From: Niveispirillum irakense DSM 11586
GTDB lineage: Bacteria > Pseudomonadota > Alphaproteobacteria > Azospirillales > Azospirillaceae
Reading direction: 5' to 3'
Assembly (NCBI RefSeq): GCF_000429645.1
Contig: NZ_AUCG01000004.1
Span: 33,795-97,794, forward strand
Length of the DNA stretch: 64,000 nucleotides
Shown piece by piece: positions 24,787 through 32,688 of the stretch (its first letter is position 1; the number at the start of each line of letters is the position of its first letter). The notes beneath the pieces are model-generated. The model worked only from the letters and a program-made list of their open reading frames with translations, did not search any database and was not told the origin of the DNA. A program made the position numbers and the translations under genes.

Positions 24787-26046
24787 ATGGCCGGTTCCCA
24801 GGCAGGCGTGCTGTTCCGCGAGCAGGTGGCCGAGGCGAGGCGGCAACGCCTCTACGGAGAGGTCGTGCTGACGGACAGCCGCATCAGCTCCAAGTTCGTT
24901 GCCGTAATCGCCGTCGTAAGCGTAGGCCTCATCATCTGGGCGATGACCGCCACGTATCCCAGGACGGAAACGGTGCCGGGGGTCGTCGTAACGACCAAGC
25001 CCTCCGCGAAGGTCCTGGCACCTCGGGCAGGCGTCGCGGAGCGTGTCCATGTGCGGGAAAACGAGAGGGTTCACCAAGGGCAGCCGCTTGTCTTCATTGG
25101 GGTGGAGATACGGGATGAGGGCCATCGCGGTGCGGCCAATGACACGTTAACTGCGCTGGACAGCCAGAAAGACAGCGTCGGCGTCCAGATCGCAGCCGCG
25201 CGGAGCGTCATGGCCGCGGAACGGGACAAGCTTGGCCGGACCCTCGAAGCGGTCGCCATGGAGCAGCGATCCATCCGAGTCCAGATGAAGATCCAGGCGT
25301 CCATCGTAAAGTCGAAGACCGAGGAACTGGAGCGTATCCGCCCGACGGTCGAGAAGGGATACCTGAGCAGGTTGGAACTGGACCGCCGCGAACAGTCGCT
25401 CCTTATCGAGCAGCAGCGGCTTGAGCAGTTCAACCAACAGCTGGTCCAGCTCGGCGTCCGGCGCCAAGACCTAGAGGCCCAACTTGAGCGGCTGCCTGCG
25501 GACGAACGCCGGCAGTTGGCGGAGCTTGAGGGGCAGCTCAGTTCCATCTCCCAGCAGAAGTCGCGAACGAAAGTCGAGGTGGGCTATACCGTGGTGGCGC
25601 CGATCGAGGGTCGCGTTACCGCCCTCCAGGCTTCGCCTGGCAAAGGCATAGAGCCCGGCGTTCCGCTCATGGTGATACTGCCGGAAGACTCCGATTTCCA
25701 TGTCAACCTCTACGCTCCGTCCAGGGCGGTAGGTTTCATCAAGGTCGGGCAACCGGTACGCGTTTCCTATGACGCGTTCCCGTACAAGCAATTCGGAACG
25801 TTCAGTGGCGAGATTGAGTCCATTTCGGGCATCGCGTACGCGCCGGGCGAATTGGACACGCCGATCAAGGTCGGCGAACCGGTGTACGCAATCAAGGTGC
25901 GCCTCGCCAACGAGACCGCCACCGCTTTCGGGCGGTCCCTTCCGCTTCAATCGGGGATGACCCTGACGGGCAACATAATTCTTGAGCGCAGGTCGTTCCT
26001 CGACTGGCTGCTGCAGCCGCTCAACGCGGTCAGGAAACGCACATGA
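24787..26046 (+). CDS. HlyD-family periplasmic adaptor of a peptide/protein exporter
   Basis: A 419-residue membrane fusion protein. One N-terminal membrane helix (about 38-56, FVAVIAVVSVGLIIWAM) is followed by a lipoyl half (VVVTTKPSAKVLAPRAGV), a long coiled coil (about 120-245) and the second lipoyl/barrel part. The end has the adaptor motif GMTLTGNIILERRSFLDWLLQPL, typical of adaptors that pair with C39-type exporters (NHLM/bacteriocin class). The stop overlaps the exporter start (ATGA). An outer-membrane TolC would come from elsewhere. Confidence 0.92.
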   Translation: MAGSQAGVLFREQVAEARRQRLYGEVVLTDSRISSKFVAVIAVVSVGLIIWAMTATYPRTETVPGVVVTTKPSAKVLAPRAGVAERVHVRENERVHQGQPLVFIGVEIRDEGHRGAANDTLTALDSQKDSVGVQIAAARSVMAAERDKLGRTLEAVAMEQRSIRVQMKIQASIVKSKTEELERIRPTVEKGYLSRLELDRREQSLLIEQQRLEQFNQQLVQLGVRRQDLEAQLERLPADERRQLAELEGQLSSISQQKSRTKVEVGYTVVAPIEGRVTALQASPGKGIEPGVPLMVILPEDSDFHVNLYAPSRAVGFIKVGQPVRVSYDAFPYKQFGTFSGEIESISGIAYAPGELDTPIKVGEPVYAIKVRLANETATAFGRSLPLQSGMTLTGNIILERRSFLDWLLQPLNAVRKRT

Positions 26047-28241
26047 CAAGCATGACCGACCTGTTCACGCCGGAGAAGTTCGTCCGCCAGGCCGAGGCGG
26101 GAGAGTGCGGCTTGGCCTGCCTCGCTATGATCTCGCGCCACTACGGTGACAAGGACGGGCTGTCGGCGTTGCGACGGCGCTATCCTCTCTCCGCGCGCGG
26201 AAGTTCGCTGAAGGACGTGATCGCCATCGCCGATCAGATGGGTTTCCACACCAGGGCGTTGAAGAGCGACATCCCGTCGCTGTCTAAACTGGGGCTGCCG
26301 GCGGTCCTGCATTGGGATCTCAACCATTACGTCGTGCTGGACAGGATACAGGTCCGGGCGAAAGGCACGACCTACTATATCCTGGACCCAGCCAGGGGTA
26401 TGCGGAGCATTGCAGAAAGGGAAATCGCCGAGCATTTCACCGGCATCGTGTTGGAGTTGACGCCGAGCGCCGCTTTCACGCCCAACACCAGTCGCGCCCG
26501 GCTGCGGTTTGGCCAGCTATGGTCGAAGATACGCGGTCTCGGGCCGGCCTTGGGACGTATCCTCGTCCTGTCGGCAATCATGCAGGCAGTGGCGCTCGCG
26601 ATACCATTCTACATGCAGATAGCGATCGACACCGCCCTGCCAGGCTCCGATTTCGACCTGCTGAACATCATCGCGCTCGGCTTCGCCGGACTGCTGCTCT
26701 TGAACGCCGCCGCCCTGTGGGTTCGAAGCCGGCTCGTCCTCAGCCTCAGCAACAGCCTCGGCTTCCAGACGGCGGTCAACCTTTTCCGGCACACCCTGTT
26801 CCTGCCTACCGCCTGGTTCGAGAAGCGCCACCTGGGGGACATTTCATCCCGCTTCTCCTCCCTGCAGCCGATAACCGACCTCCTAAGCAAAGGCCTGGTG
26901 AGTTCCGCTGTGGACGGGATCCTGGCGATTTCGACCCTCTGTCTCATGGTGGTCTACTCGCCGCTTCTCGCCTCGCTGACCGTCGCCATCATCCTGGTCT
27001 ATGCGGCGGTTAAGGCGGTGTTCTTCAAGTCAATGAAGTTCGCCAACGCCAACGTGCTGACCGCGCAGGCGCTGGAAACATCGGCGTTCATCGAGAATAT
27101 GCGGGGCATCGCGGCGATCAAGACGTTCTGCCAGGAGGGCAACCGGCAGCGCCATTGGCAGAACCGGAAGGCGGAATTCGTCAATGGCAATCTCCGCCTC
27201 GGCCGGCTGACGGCAGGTTTTGAGACGACCAACGGCTTCGTCGTCGGAATCGAGAACATCGTCTTCATCTACATCGCGATCGGCATGGTGCTCAGCGGCG
27301 ACATCTCGCTGGGCATGGTCTTCGCCTTCCAGGCCTACAAGCAGCACTTCATCGGTGCGACGACCCGCCTGGTCGACCAGGTCATGAGCTACCGGCTGCT
27401 CGACGTTCACCTCGAGCGCATATCCGACATCGCCCTGGAACCGGGGGAGCCCACGGAGAAGATGGCCGCGGCCGCGCCGTTGGGAACGATAGAGCTCCAG
27501 AACGTCAGCTTCTCCTACGGGTTCGGCCAGCCCTTCATCCTGAAGGGTGTATCGATGCGGATCGATCCTGGAAGGACCACCGTCCTTGTCGGCCCCTCCG
27601 GCGCCGGCAAGACAACCCTCTTCAAGATCCTCTGCGGTCTGCTCCAGCCGACTTCCGGCAGGATGCTCGTCGACGGCATTCCCCTGCAGGAATACGGAGT
27701 GCGGCGCTATCGCAGCCGGCTGGGCGTCGTAAGCCAGGATGACATCCTTTTCAGCGGCTCCCTGGCGGAGAACATCGCCTTCTTCGATCCGGACTACGAC
27801 ATCGAACGTGTTGTCGGGTGTTGCCGGCAGGCGTCTATCCATGACGACATACTGAAGATGCCGATGAAGTACGAGACGTCGGTCGGGGACATGGGATCGA
27901 ACCTTTCCGGTGGCCAGAAGCAACGCATCCTCCTGGCACGTGCACTGTACCAGAGGCCCGACATGCTGATGCTCGACGAAGGCACGGCGCACCTGGATGT
28001 CCGCACCGAGGCGCGGGTCGTCGATGCGATCAAGCAGCTCGGTGGAACCCGCCTGCTTGTCGCCCATAGGCCGCAGACGATCGAGACGGCCGACATCGTC
28101 TACCAAATCGTCGACGGCCATGCGCGTCGACTGGAGTTCGTACCCGATGCCGGGCAGGCGAAGGCGGCAGAACCTTCCATGCGCCTGTCCAAGCATGCGG
28201 TCCCGGACAGTCCGGGGCCGGAGTTGACGTCCACAAACTAG
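26043..28241 (+). CDS. C39-peptidase ABC exporter (PCAT)
   Basis: A 732-residue protein with three parts. The N-terminal C39 protease has its catalytic Cys C22 in QAEAGECGLACLAMIS, His in HWDLNHYVVLD (about 98) and Asp in YYILDPARG. Six membrane helices run from about 165 to 430. The ATPase has Walker A GPSGAGKTT, signature NLSGGQKQRILLARAL and Walker B LMLDEG. PCATs cut double-glycine leaders and export the mature protein. The next gene encodes a protein with exactly such a leader. Note Gly instead of the usual Ala/Pro after DE in Walker B, with the H-loop present as VAHRP. Confidence 0.94.
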   Translation: MTSMTDLFTPEKFVRQAEAGECGLACLAMISRHYGDKDGLSALRRRYPLSARGSSLKDVIAIADQMGFHTRALKSDIPSLSKLGLPAVLHWDLNHYVVLDRIQVRAKGTTYYILDPARGMRSIAEREIAEHFTGIVLELTPSAAFTPNTSRARLRFGQLWSKIRGLGPALGRILVLSAIMQAVALAIPFYMQIAIDTALPGSDFDLLNIIALGFAGLLLLNAAALWVRSRLVLSLSNSLGFQTAVNLFRHTLFLPTAWFEKRHLGDISSRFSSLQPITDLLSKGLVSSAVDGILAISTLCLMVVYSPLLASLTVAIILVYAAVKAVFFKSMKFANANVLTAQALETSAFIENMRGIAAIKTFCQEGNRQRHWQNRKAEFVNGNLRLGRLTAGFETTNGFVVGIENIVFIYIAIGMVLSGDISLGMVFAFQAYKQHFIGATTRLVDQVMSYRLLDVHLERISDIALEPGEPTEKMAAAAPLGTIELQNVSFSYGFGQPFILKGVSMRIDPGRTTVLVGPSGAGKTTLFKILCGLLQPTSGRMLVDGIPLQEYGVRRYRSRLGVVSQDDILFSGSLAENIAFFDPDYDIERVVGCCRQASIHDDILKMPMKYETSVGDMGSNLSGGQKQRILLARALYQRPDMLMLDEGTAHLDVRTEARVVDAIKQLGGTRLLVAHRPQTIETADIVYQIVDGHARRLEFVPDAGQAKAAEPSMRLSKHAVPDSPGPELTSTN

Positions 28242-28265
28242 AGCGAAAACTTAAGGAGAGATGAA

Positions 28266-28880
28266 ATGAGGCATTTCAGTGGTGAGTTCGAGGGTATCCG
28301 CTTGCTCATGGGCGACGAACTCGAGCAGATCGCGGGCGGCGAGGGCGAGGATACCGATGACCTGATACCGTTCGACGAATGCCAGGATCGGCGATCCGAT
28401 GGGCTTGCACAGGCCCTGGGAAACCGGATAGCCAACGCGCCGGATACAGCAAACATCGAATACGGTGCAGTTATATTTCGGAATGCCGACGGCACATTGG
28501 GCCAAACGAGAATGCTGATAGGAAATTCATCAGGCGTTCCCGATTTCAACTCCTCCCCCCAGAGCCTTGGGTTCAGTAGTTGGACACAGGTCGTTGGTAT
28601 TCTCCATAGCCACCCTACTGTACATAGTAGCGGTGCTCAAATCACACCTGATTGGAATCACGATAAGCCTAGTGGAAATGATTGGCAATACATGGATTGG
28701 ATTGCATCTCAGTCAGGAGTTGATACTAACAATCTTAGGCAGTACATTTATCATGCCGGACAAATGAATGAATATTATTATAATGACAACAATCAAACTC
28801 AATGGTCTCCCGACAATCGATGGAAGTTTTCGGTGAAGTCGGACAGCTATCAACCCAATGCAACGTGCCCTGAAAACTGA
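28266..28880 (+). CDS. double-glycine-leader protein with JAMM/JAB-type metallopeptidase motif (candidate exported toxin)
   Basis: 204 residues. Residues 1-25 form a leader with the L-x3-EL-x2-I-x-GG pattern (LLMGDELEQIAGG), the cleavage signal for the C39 exporter just upstream. The mature part has E65, the HSHP motif (H114, H116) and S136-x2-D139 in KPSGNDW, the order of a JAMM zinc site, with a 12-residue longer gap between His and Ser than usual. C39 and C201 could form a disulfide after export. The start at 28266 has AAGGAG seven bases before. This fits a secreted antibacterial or processing metallopeptidase of the Tox-JAB/DUF4329-like kind. The catalytic claim is inference from motif. 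Confidence 0.8.
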   Translation: MRHFSGEFEGIRLLMGDELEQIAGGEGEDTDDLIPFDECQDRRSDGLAQALGNRIANAPDTANIEYGAVIFRNADGTLGQTRMLIGNSSGVPDFNSSPQSLGFSSWTQVVGILHSHPTVHSSGAQITPDWNHDKPSGNDWQYMDWIASQSGVDTNNLRQYIYHAGQMNEYYYNDNNQTQWSPDNRWKFSVKSDSYQPNATCPEN

Positions 28881-28888
28881 GGTGACCT

Positions 28889-29299
28889 ATGTTGGCTTAC
28901 ATGACTGCGCTTGTGCTTGCCAGCGCCGCTGCAACGCCGATTGATGGTAAGGGAGATGAACAGGGGCCTCCCCCTTTCGTAGAACTCGCACTTCCTCGGA
29001 GTGTCACACGGACTGTGTCCGCACTATGCGAAGATCGGCAAATTATTGTTCAGCTCGAGGAGAGCCTGGATTCTGTAAGAGTAATATCTTACAGCGGGGC
29101 CTCCGGAATAGCCAGTGTCGATGAATTGAAAAAATGGACAAAGCAGATGGAGGCACTCAGCAATGTATACGGAGTTTTCATCACATGTCATGGCAAAATT
29201 GACAATGTAATGATTACTGGAACCGGCCAATCTGGTGCTCCGGGCCAATCGCGTGTCGTCGCTATTTGGAATGAGGGGAAAATGCGGTTTACGCCGTAG
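28889..29299 (+). CDS. small periplasmic protein, candidate immunity factor
   Basis: 136 residues with an N-terminal signal peptide (MLAYMTALVLASAAATP). The rest is a small alpha/beta domain with two cysteines (SALCEDR, FITCHGK) that could form a disulfide. It starts eight bases after the leader-bearing gene with an AGGTG ribosome site, so the two are made together. Order toxin-then-small-exported-protein is typical of effector/immunity pairs, which suggests protection in the periplasm. No family was recognised. Confidence 0.72.
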   Translation: MLAYMTALVLASAAATPIDGKGDEQGPPPFVELALPRSVTRTVSALCEDRQIIVQLEESLDSVRVISYSGASGIASVDELKKWTKQMEALSNVYGVFITCHGKIDNVMITGTGQSGAPGQSRVVAIWNEGKMRFTP

Positions 29300-29305
29300 G
29301 AAGAA

Positions 29306-29343
29306 AGTAGCTTGGCCACGGTTTGTTCTGTGGTCAAGCTACT
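29306..29343. terminator. strong hairpin after the export cassette
   Basis: A 14-bp stem (AGTAGCTTGGCCAC at 29306-29319 and GTGGTCAAGCTACT at 29330-29343, one G-T pair) with a 10-base loop begins seven bases after the stop of the last gene. There is no long T-run, but position and strength suggest a transcript end. Confidence 0.6.
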
Positions 29344-29833
29344 AACTATTCGAGCTTCTTTCATTTGGGAATATTCTGTAAGAAAAAGGCATTTTAAATC
29401 CAAAGCAATCAAAGCCATGCCCCAAGGAGCCAGGAGGCGCTGTTCTTCGGTTCGTTGCTCGATCGGGGTGCATGTACCGCCCGGGAGGTCCTGTCCATGA
29501 CGCCGGAAGGCCAATTCCGGCTCCGATATGAAATGCGGGCCCTGTCTATGGGATCCCGCTACGGCTATTCGTTTGGAGAAACGGTTCTGAACAGACCAAG
29601 CGACCTGGCCTTCAATCTCATACGGACGCCTGACGTCTTGACCGCGGCTTTCCATAGGGGTGGGGAAGGAGGGTATTGGGTTGTGCGTGAAGTGCGCTCC
29701 AGCCGTCTCCCCGCCCCGTAACCATCACCAAGTGGTCGATACCCTTCGGGTCCATCGCTGTCCGCTCCTCTCACCCGACAATCTATGCCTAGTCGAGGGC
29801 CGGGACAAGGTACCGCCAACCGGTCCCGGCGGT
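29344..29833. other. intergenic, no supported gene
   Basis: About 490 bases without a recognisable product. A plus-strand frame from 29455 to 29721 has a protein-like stretch (MTPEGQFRLRYEMRAL, ETVLNRPSDLAFNLIRT) but no family match and no ribosome site. It is followed by a truncated IS21 end. Confidence 0.35.
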
Positions 29834-30145
29834 GCTGTCGCTGGCGGGATAAAACTCTCCAGAAGTGGCGAATGAAAAGTCCCCAGTTTTGGCAGAGGGC
29901 AAGGCCCCGGGGGCGTGCCCCCTGGACCTTGCGGCCATCTCTACGCCATCCTGTCTCCCGCTGTCTGCGGGGAGGATGCCGGTGATTAAGCTTGGCGACC
30001 TTGTCATGATCCTGGACCTTGCCCGCCAAGGGCTATCCGTTTCCGCCATCGCCCGACGTACCGGTTTCGACCGCAAGACCGTGCGCCGGCATATAGAGCG
30101 TGGGCTGGAGCCACCCGCCTACACACCCCGCCCGCCGAGGCCGAA
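29834..30145 (+). mobile_element. IS21-family left end with truncated istA
   Basis: The GTG start at 29982 gives VIKLGDLVMILDLARQGLSVSAIARRTGFDRKTVRRHIERG, the helix-turn-helix start of IS21 IstA. The match breaks off after PRPPRP near 30145, and 30146-30167 is foreign sequence up to a stop. The preceding stretch (AAAACTCTCCAGAAGTGGCG then AAAAGTCCCCAGTTTTGGCA near 29850-29900) is the repeated left-end sequence of this family. The catalytic part, IstB and the right end are absent, so the element is dead. Confidence 0.8.
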
Positions 30146-30289
30146 CAACGCTATCATGACACCGTAAGGGCTCAGCAAATAGCGGCGTAACTCACGAAAC
30201 TTCGCCGCCGACAATCCCCGCGCGCTTCATTCCTCTACGCGAAACGCAATCCAGACGAGAACCTTGACTTGTGTTTAGGAGGTTTAGTT

Positions 30290-30325
30290 TGTAAAAATCA
30301 CTATGTTTGGCATATCATTTTTACA
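30290..30325. repeat. perfect 9-bp inverted repeat before the response regulator
   Basis: TGTAAAAAT (30290-30298) and ATTTTTACA (30317-30325) are exact inverses 18 bases apart, about 55 bases upstream of the response-regulator start. TTGACT at 30264 lies before it. It could be an operator for autoregulation or a cruciform. Confidence 0.5.
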
Positions 30326-30378
30326 TGATCGACGTGCAGATTGGGACAAACAATAGACGAGGATTAGGCGGAACAAGT

Positions 30379-31116
30379 ATGCAATCTCCCCCGGATTTAG
30401 TCGATGGCAAGGTGATCCAGGTTCTGCTGGTCGAGGACGATGTGGATTTCCGCGTCGCCTTGGAGGATTTGCTGTCCCTTTCGGGGCTGACGGTCGCGTC
30501 GGCGGTGAATGCAAGAGAATTCTACAAGCGGTTCGCCATGTCGATGCCGGACATTGTCGTGATCGATGGCAACCTTCCAGATGAAAGCGGTTTCGATGTC
30601 GCGCGCTTCGCGGCGGCGTATCCCGTGGGCGTCATCATCCTGACCGCCCGAAGCGCGGTCGGGGACCGCATCACGGGCTACGAGGCCGGCGCCGATCTGT
30701 ATTTCGTAAAGCCGGTGGATGGGGGTGAGTTGGTCGCTGCTATCCGGACGCTGGCGGTGAAGCGTCGCGGTCGGCACGACGGCGCCCCCCGATCGCCGCG
30801 ATCGGTGGCTGGCTGGACCTTAAAGATCCATTCGCGGCTGCTGATGGGGCCGGTCGGGCAGTTAGTCTATCTGACCCTACAGGAGGCCCGGCTGCTGGCC
30901 GCGCTCGCCAGGGTCGCGCCCGGTGCCGCAGAGCGGTCCGACCTTCTCGACGCCATCGGCCATGACGGCGAGATCGGCGACCGGCAGGTTCTCGATTCGG
31001 CGATACGCCGGCTGCGCCGGACCCTGGAGGAGGCGGTCGGAGGCACAGCCGGGATCGCCACGGTTTCCGGGGTCGGCTACAGCCTCAGCATGCCCCTCGG
31101 CCTCGATCCGGGGTGA
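30379..31116 (+). CDS. OmpR/PhoB-type response regulator
   Basis: 245 residues from the chosen start at 30379. The receiver domain has the acidic pair VEDDVDFR, phospho-acceptor D63 in VVIDGNLPDESGFD, the conserved Thr in ILTARS and Lys in FVKPVDGGEL. A winged-helix DNA-binding domain follows (LTLQEARLLAALA, VLDSAIRRLRRTLEE, VSGVGYSLSM). The kinase gene begins 37 bases downstream, so they form a two-component pair. Targets are unknown; the inverted repeat upstream and the giant operon convergent to it are candidates. Confidence 0.92.
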   Translation: MQSPPDLVDGKVIQVLLVEDDVDFRVALEDLLSLSGLTVASAVNAREFYKRFAMSMPDIVVIDGNLPDESGFDVARFAAAYPVGVIILTARSAVGDRITGYEAGADLYFVKPVDGGELVAAIRTLAVKRRGRHDGAPRSPRSVAGWTLKIHSRLLMGPVGQLVYLTLQEARLLAALARVAPGAAERSDLLDAIGHDGEIGDRQVLDSAIRRLRRTLEEAVGGTAGIATVSGVGYSLSMPLGLDPG

Positions 31117-31153
31117 CGATCGACAGTGTGGCAAAAAAGGGGCAGGCGACAGG

Positions 31154-32509
31154 ATGGGACTGCATTCCGGTACGTTGTTTGTCACGCTGCTGATGTTGCT
31201 GGTCCTGGCGACCCTTTTCATCGCGGTGATCGGCCGGCACTACCGCATGATGCGCGGGCTCGATCTGTGGGCGTGGGGCGTCGGGTTGACGGTCCTATTC
31301 TGCGGCGCTTTGCTCGGTCGCGGCATCCTGCCGGATACGGTGACGATCACACTGGCGAATGCCCTGTTGCTGGCGGGGCGTGCCCTGATCCAGGCAGGGC
31401 TGTGCCAGTTCTTCGGGATTCCGCTGCGGACTGGTCTGCTGGCGGCGCTTGTGCTTGCTGCCTCGCTGCCGCTCCAGTTCCTGTTCGACGACATTCACGC
31501 CCGGATCGTCCTCGTCAGCTTCGGTCTCAGTGCCCTGGCCGTCATGGCAGCTCACATCCTGTTCATCGCGCCAGGAGCCATGACCGCGGGCCGCCGCATC
31601 GCCGCTGTCGTCTGGTCGGTGGAGGCCGGGCTGATGGCGTTCCGCGCGGTCCATGCCGCGATCAGCCCCGCGCTGCTCCCCGGTGGCAATCCCGGCCTTG
31701 TCGCCGAGGTCTTCCATTTGTGGAGCATCGCCTCCCTGTTCATGACGATCGTGTCAATGGTGATGATGGTCGCCGAACGGATGGCGGTGGATCGCGAGGC
31801 GGCCATGGAGGTTCAGCGTGTCGCAATTGCGGAGCAGCGCGACCTGTTCGCCATGCTATCGCACGAGTTCCGCAACCCGCTCGGAGTCATCCAGGCGACG
31901 GCGGAGGGGTTGCTCCTCGCCGCAGGCCGGCTGCCGCCGGGAGCGGAAGAGCGGATCACCCGGATCCGCAACGCAACCGGGAGGATCGGCAAGCTCATCG
32001 ACGATTGCCTGACGGAGGAGTGGCTGGAGAGCGCCAGTCAGGTGCCGAACCGGCGTCCCGTTGACCTCAAGGCGCTGGTCGAGACCGTGTGCCGGGATCA
32101 GGCAGCACTGAGCCCCGATGTGCGGATCGCCGTCTCGCCGACCGACCGACCGATGCGGGTGCATGGGGACGCCGCCCTTCTGTCGATCGCCCTGTCCAAT
32201 CTGATCGTCAACGCGGTCAAATACGCCAGCCCGCCGGAGGTGGCGGTCCGCCTGACGAGGGATGGCCGTGCCGTGCGTCTCCAGGTGGCCAACCCCGGCG
32301 TGCCTATCCCTTTGGACGAGCAGGCCCGGCTGTTCGACAAGTTCTTCCGTTCCGGTCGGGTCGGTCGGACTCCGGGTGTCGGACTTGGCCTCTACCTCGT
32401 CAAACGCATCATTACGGTCCATGACGGGAGCGTCGGGGTAGAAAGTGGCCCTCGGGACGGGACCAGCTTCACGCTTGTTTTGCCATTGTTGGATACGAAT
32501 ACGCCGTAA
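31154..32509 (+). CDS. membrane sensor histidine kinase
   Basis: 451 residues from the ATG at 31154. The N-terminal half has about seven membrane helices without a periplasmic loop, a 7TM-type sensor. A short coiled linker leads to the HisKA box FAMLSHEFRNPLGVIQ with H237, then the ATPase with N-box ALSNLIVNAVKYA, and G-boxes RTPGVGLGLYLVKRII and GPRDGTSFTLVLPL. It sits downstream of its regulator. The signal is unknown; such sensors often read membrane-soluble cues or respiratory state. Confidence 0.9.
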   Translation: MGLHSGTLFVTLLMLLVLATLFIAVIGRHYRMMRGLDLWAWGVGLTVLFCGALLGRGILPDTVTITLANALLLAGRALIQAGLCQFFGIPLRTGLLAALVLAASLPLQFLFDDIHARIVLVSFGLSALAVMAAHILFIAPGAMTAGRRIAAVVWSVEAGLMAFRAVHAAISPALLPGGNPGLVAEVFHLWSIASLFMTIVSMVMMVAERMAVDREAAMEVQRVAIAEQRDLFAMLSHEFRNPLGVIQATAEGLLLAAGRLPPGAEERITRIRNATGRIGKLIDDCLTEEWLESASQVPNRRPVDLKALVETVCRDQAALSPDVRIAVSPTDRPMRVHGDAALLSIALSNLIVNAVKYASPPEVAVRLTRDGRAVRLQVANPGVPIPLDEQARLFDKFFRSGRVGRTPGVGLGLYLVKRIITVHDGSVGVESGPRDGTSFTLVLPLLDTNTP

Positions 32510-32592
32510 CCTTCCACCCTCGAATGGGAAACTTGTGATGAGCTCGCTCCGGATTGGCGGGCAGCCCGATACAACATTTTGTGGTCGTTGAT

Positions 32593-32638
32593 CGGATCCA
32601 CGCTTAAAATCAAGTCAGATTTTAAGCGATTCGATCCG
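32593..32638. repeat. long palindrome between convergent operons
   Basis: GCTTAAAATC (32602-32611) and GATTTTAAGC (32618-32627) are perfect inverses with a 6-base loop; outer arms CGGATC (32593-32598) and GATCCG (32633-32638) extend it. It lies between the kinase gene and the end of the giant operon. It may be a bidirectional terminator or a dispersed intergenic palindrome; there is no T-run. Confidence 0.6.
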
Positions 32639-32688
32639 CTGGAGCTTCCGGGAAAACAGGCGTGGCTCAGGCCGGTTTGGGAATAAAC

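Noticed and set aside
29188..29655. 155-aa minus-strand frame over the hairpin
   Set aside because: Antisense to the candidate immunity gene and its terminator, with no supporting signals.
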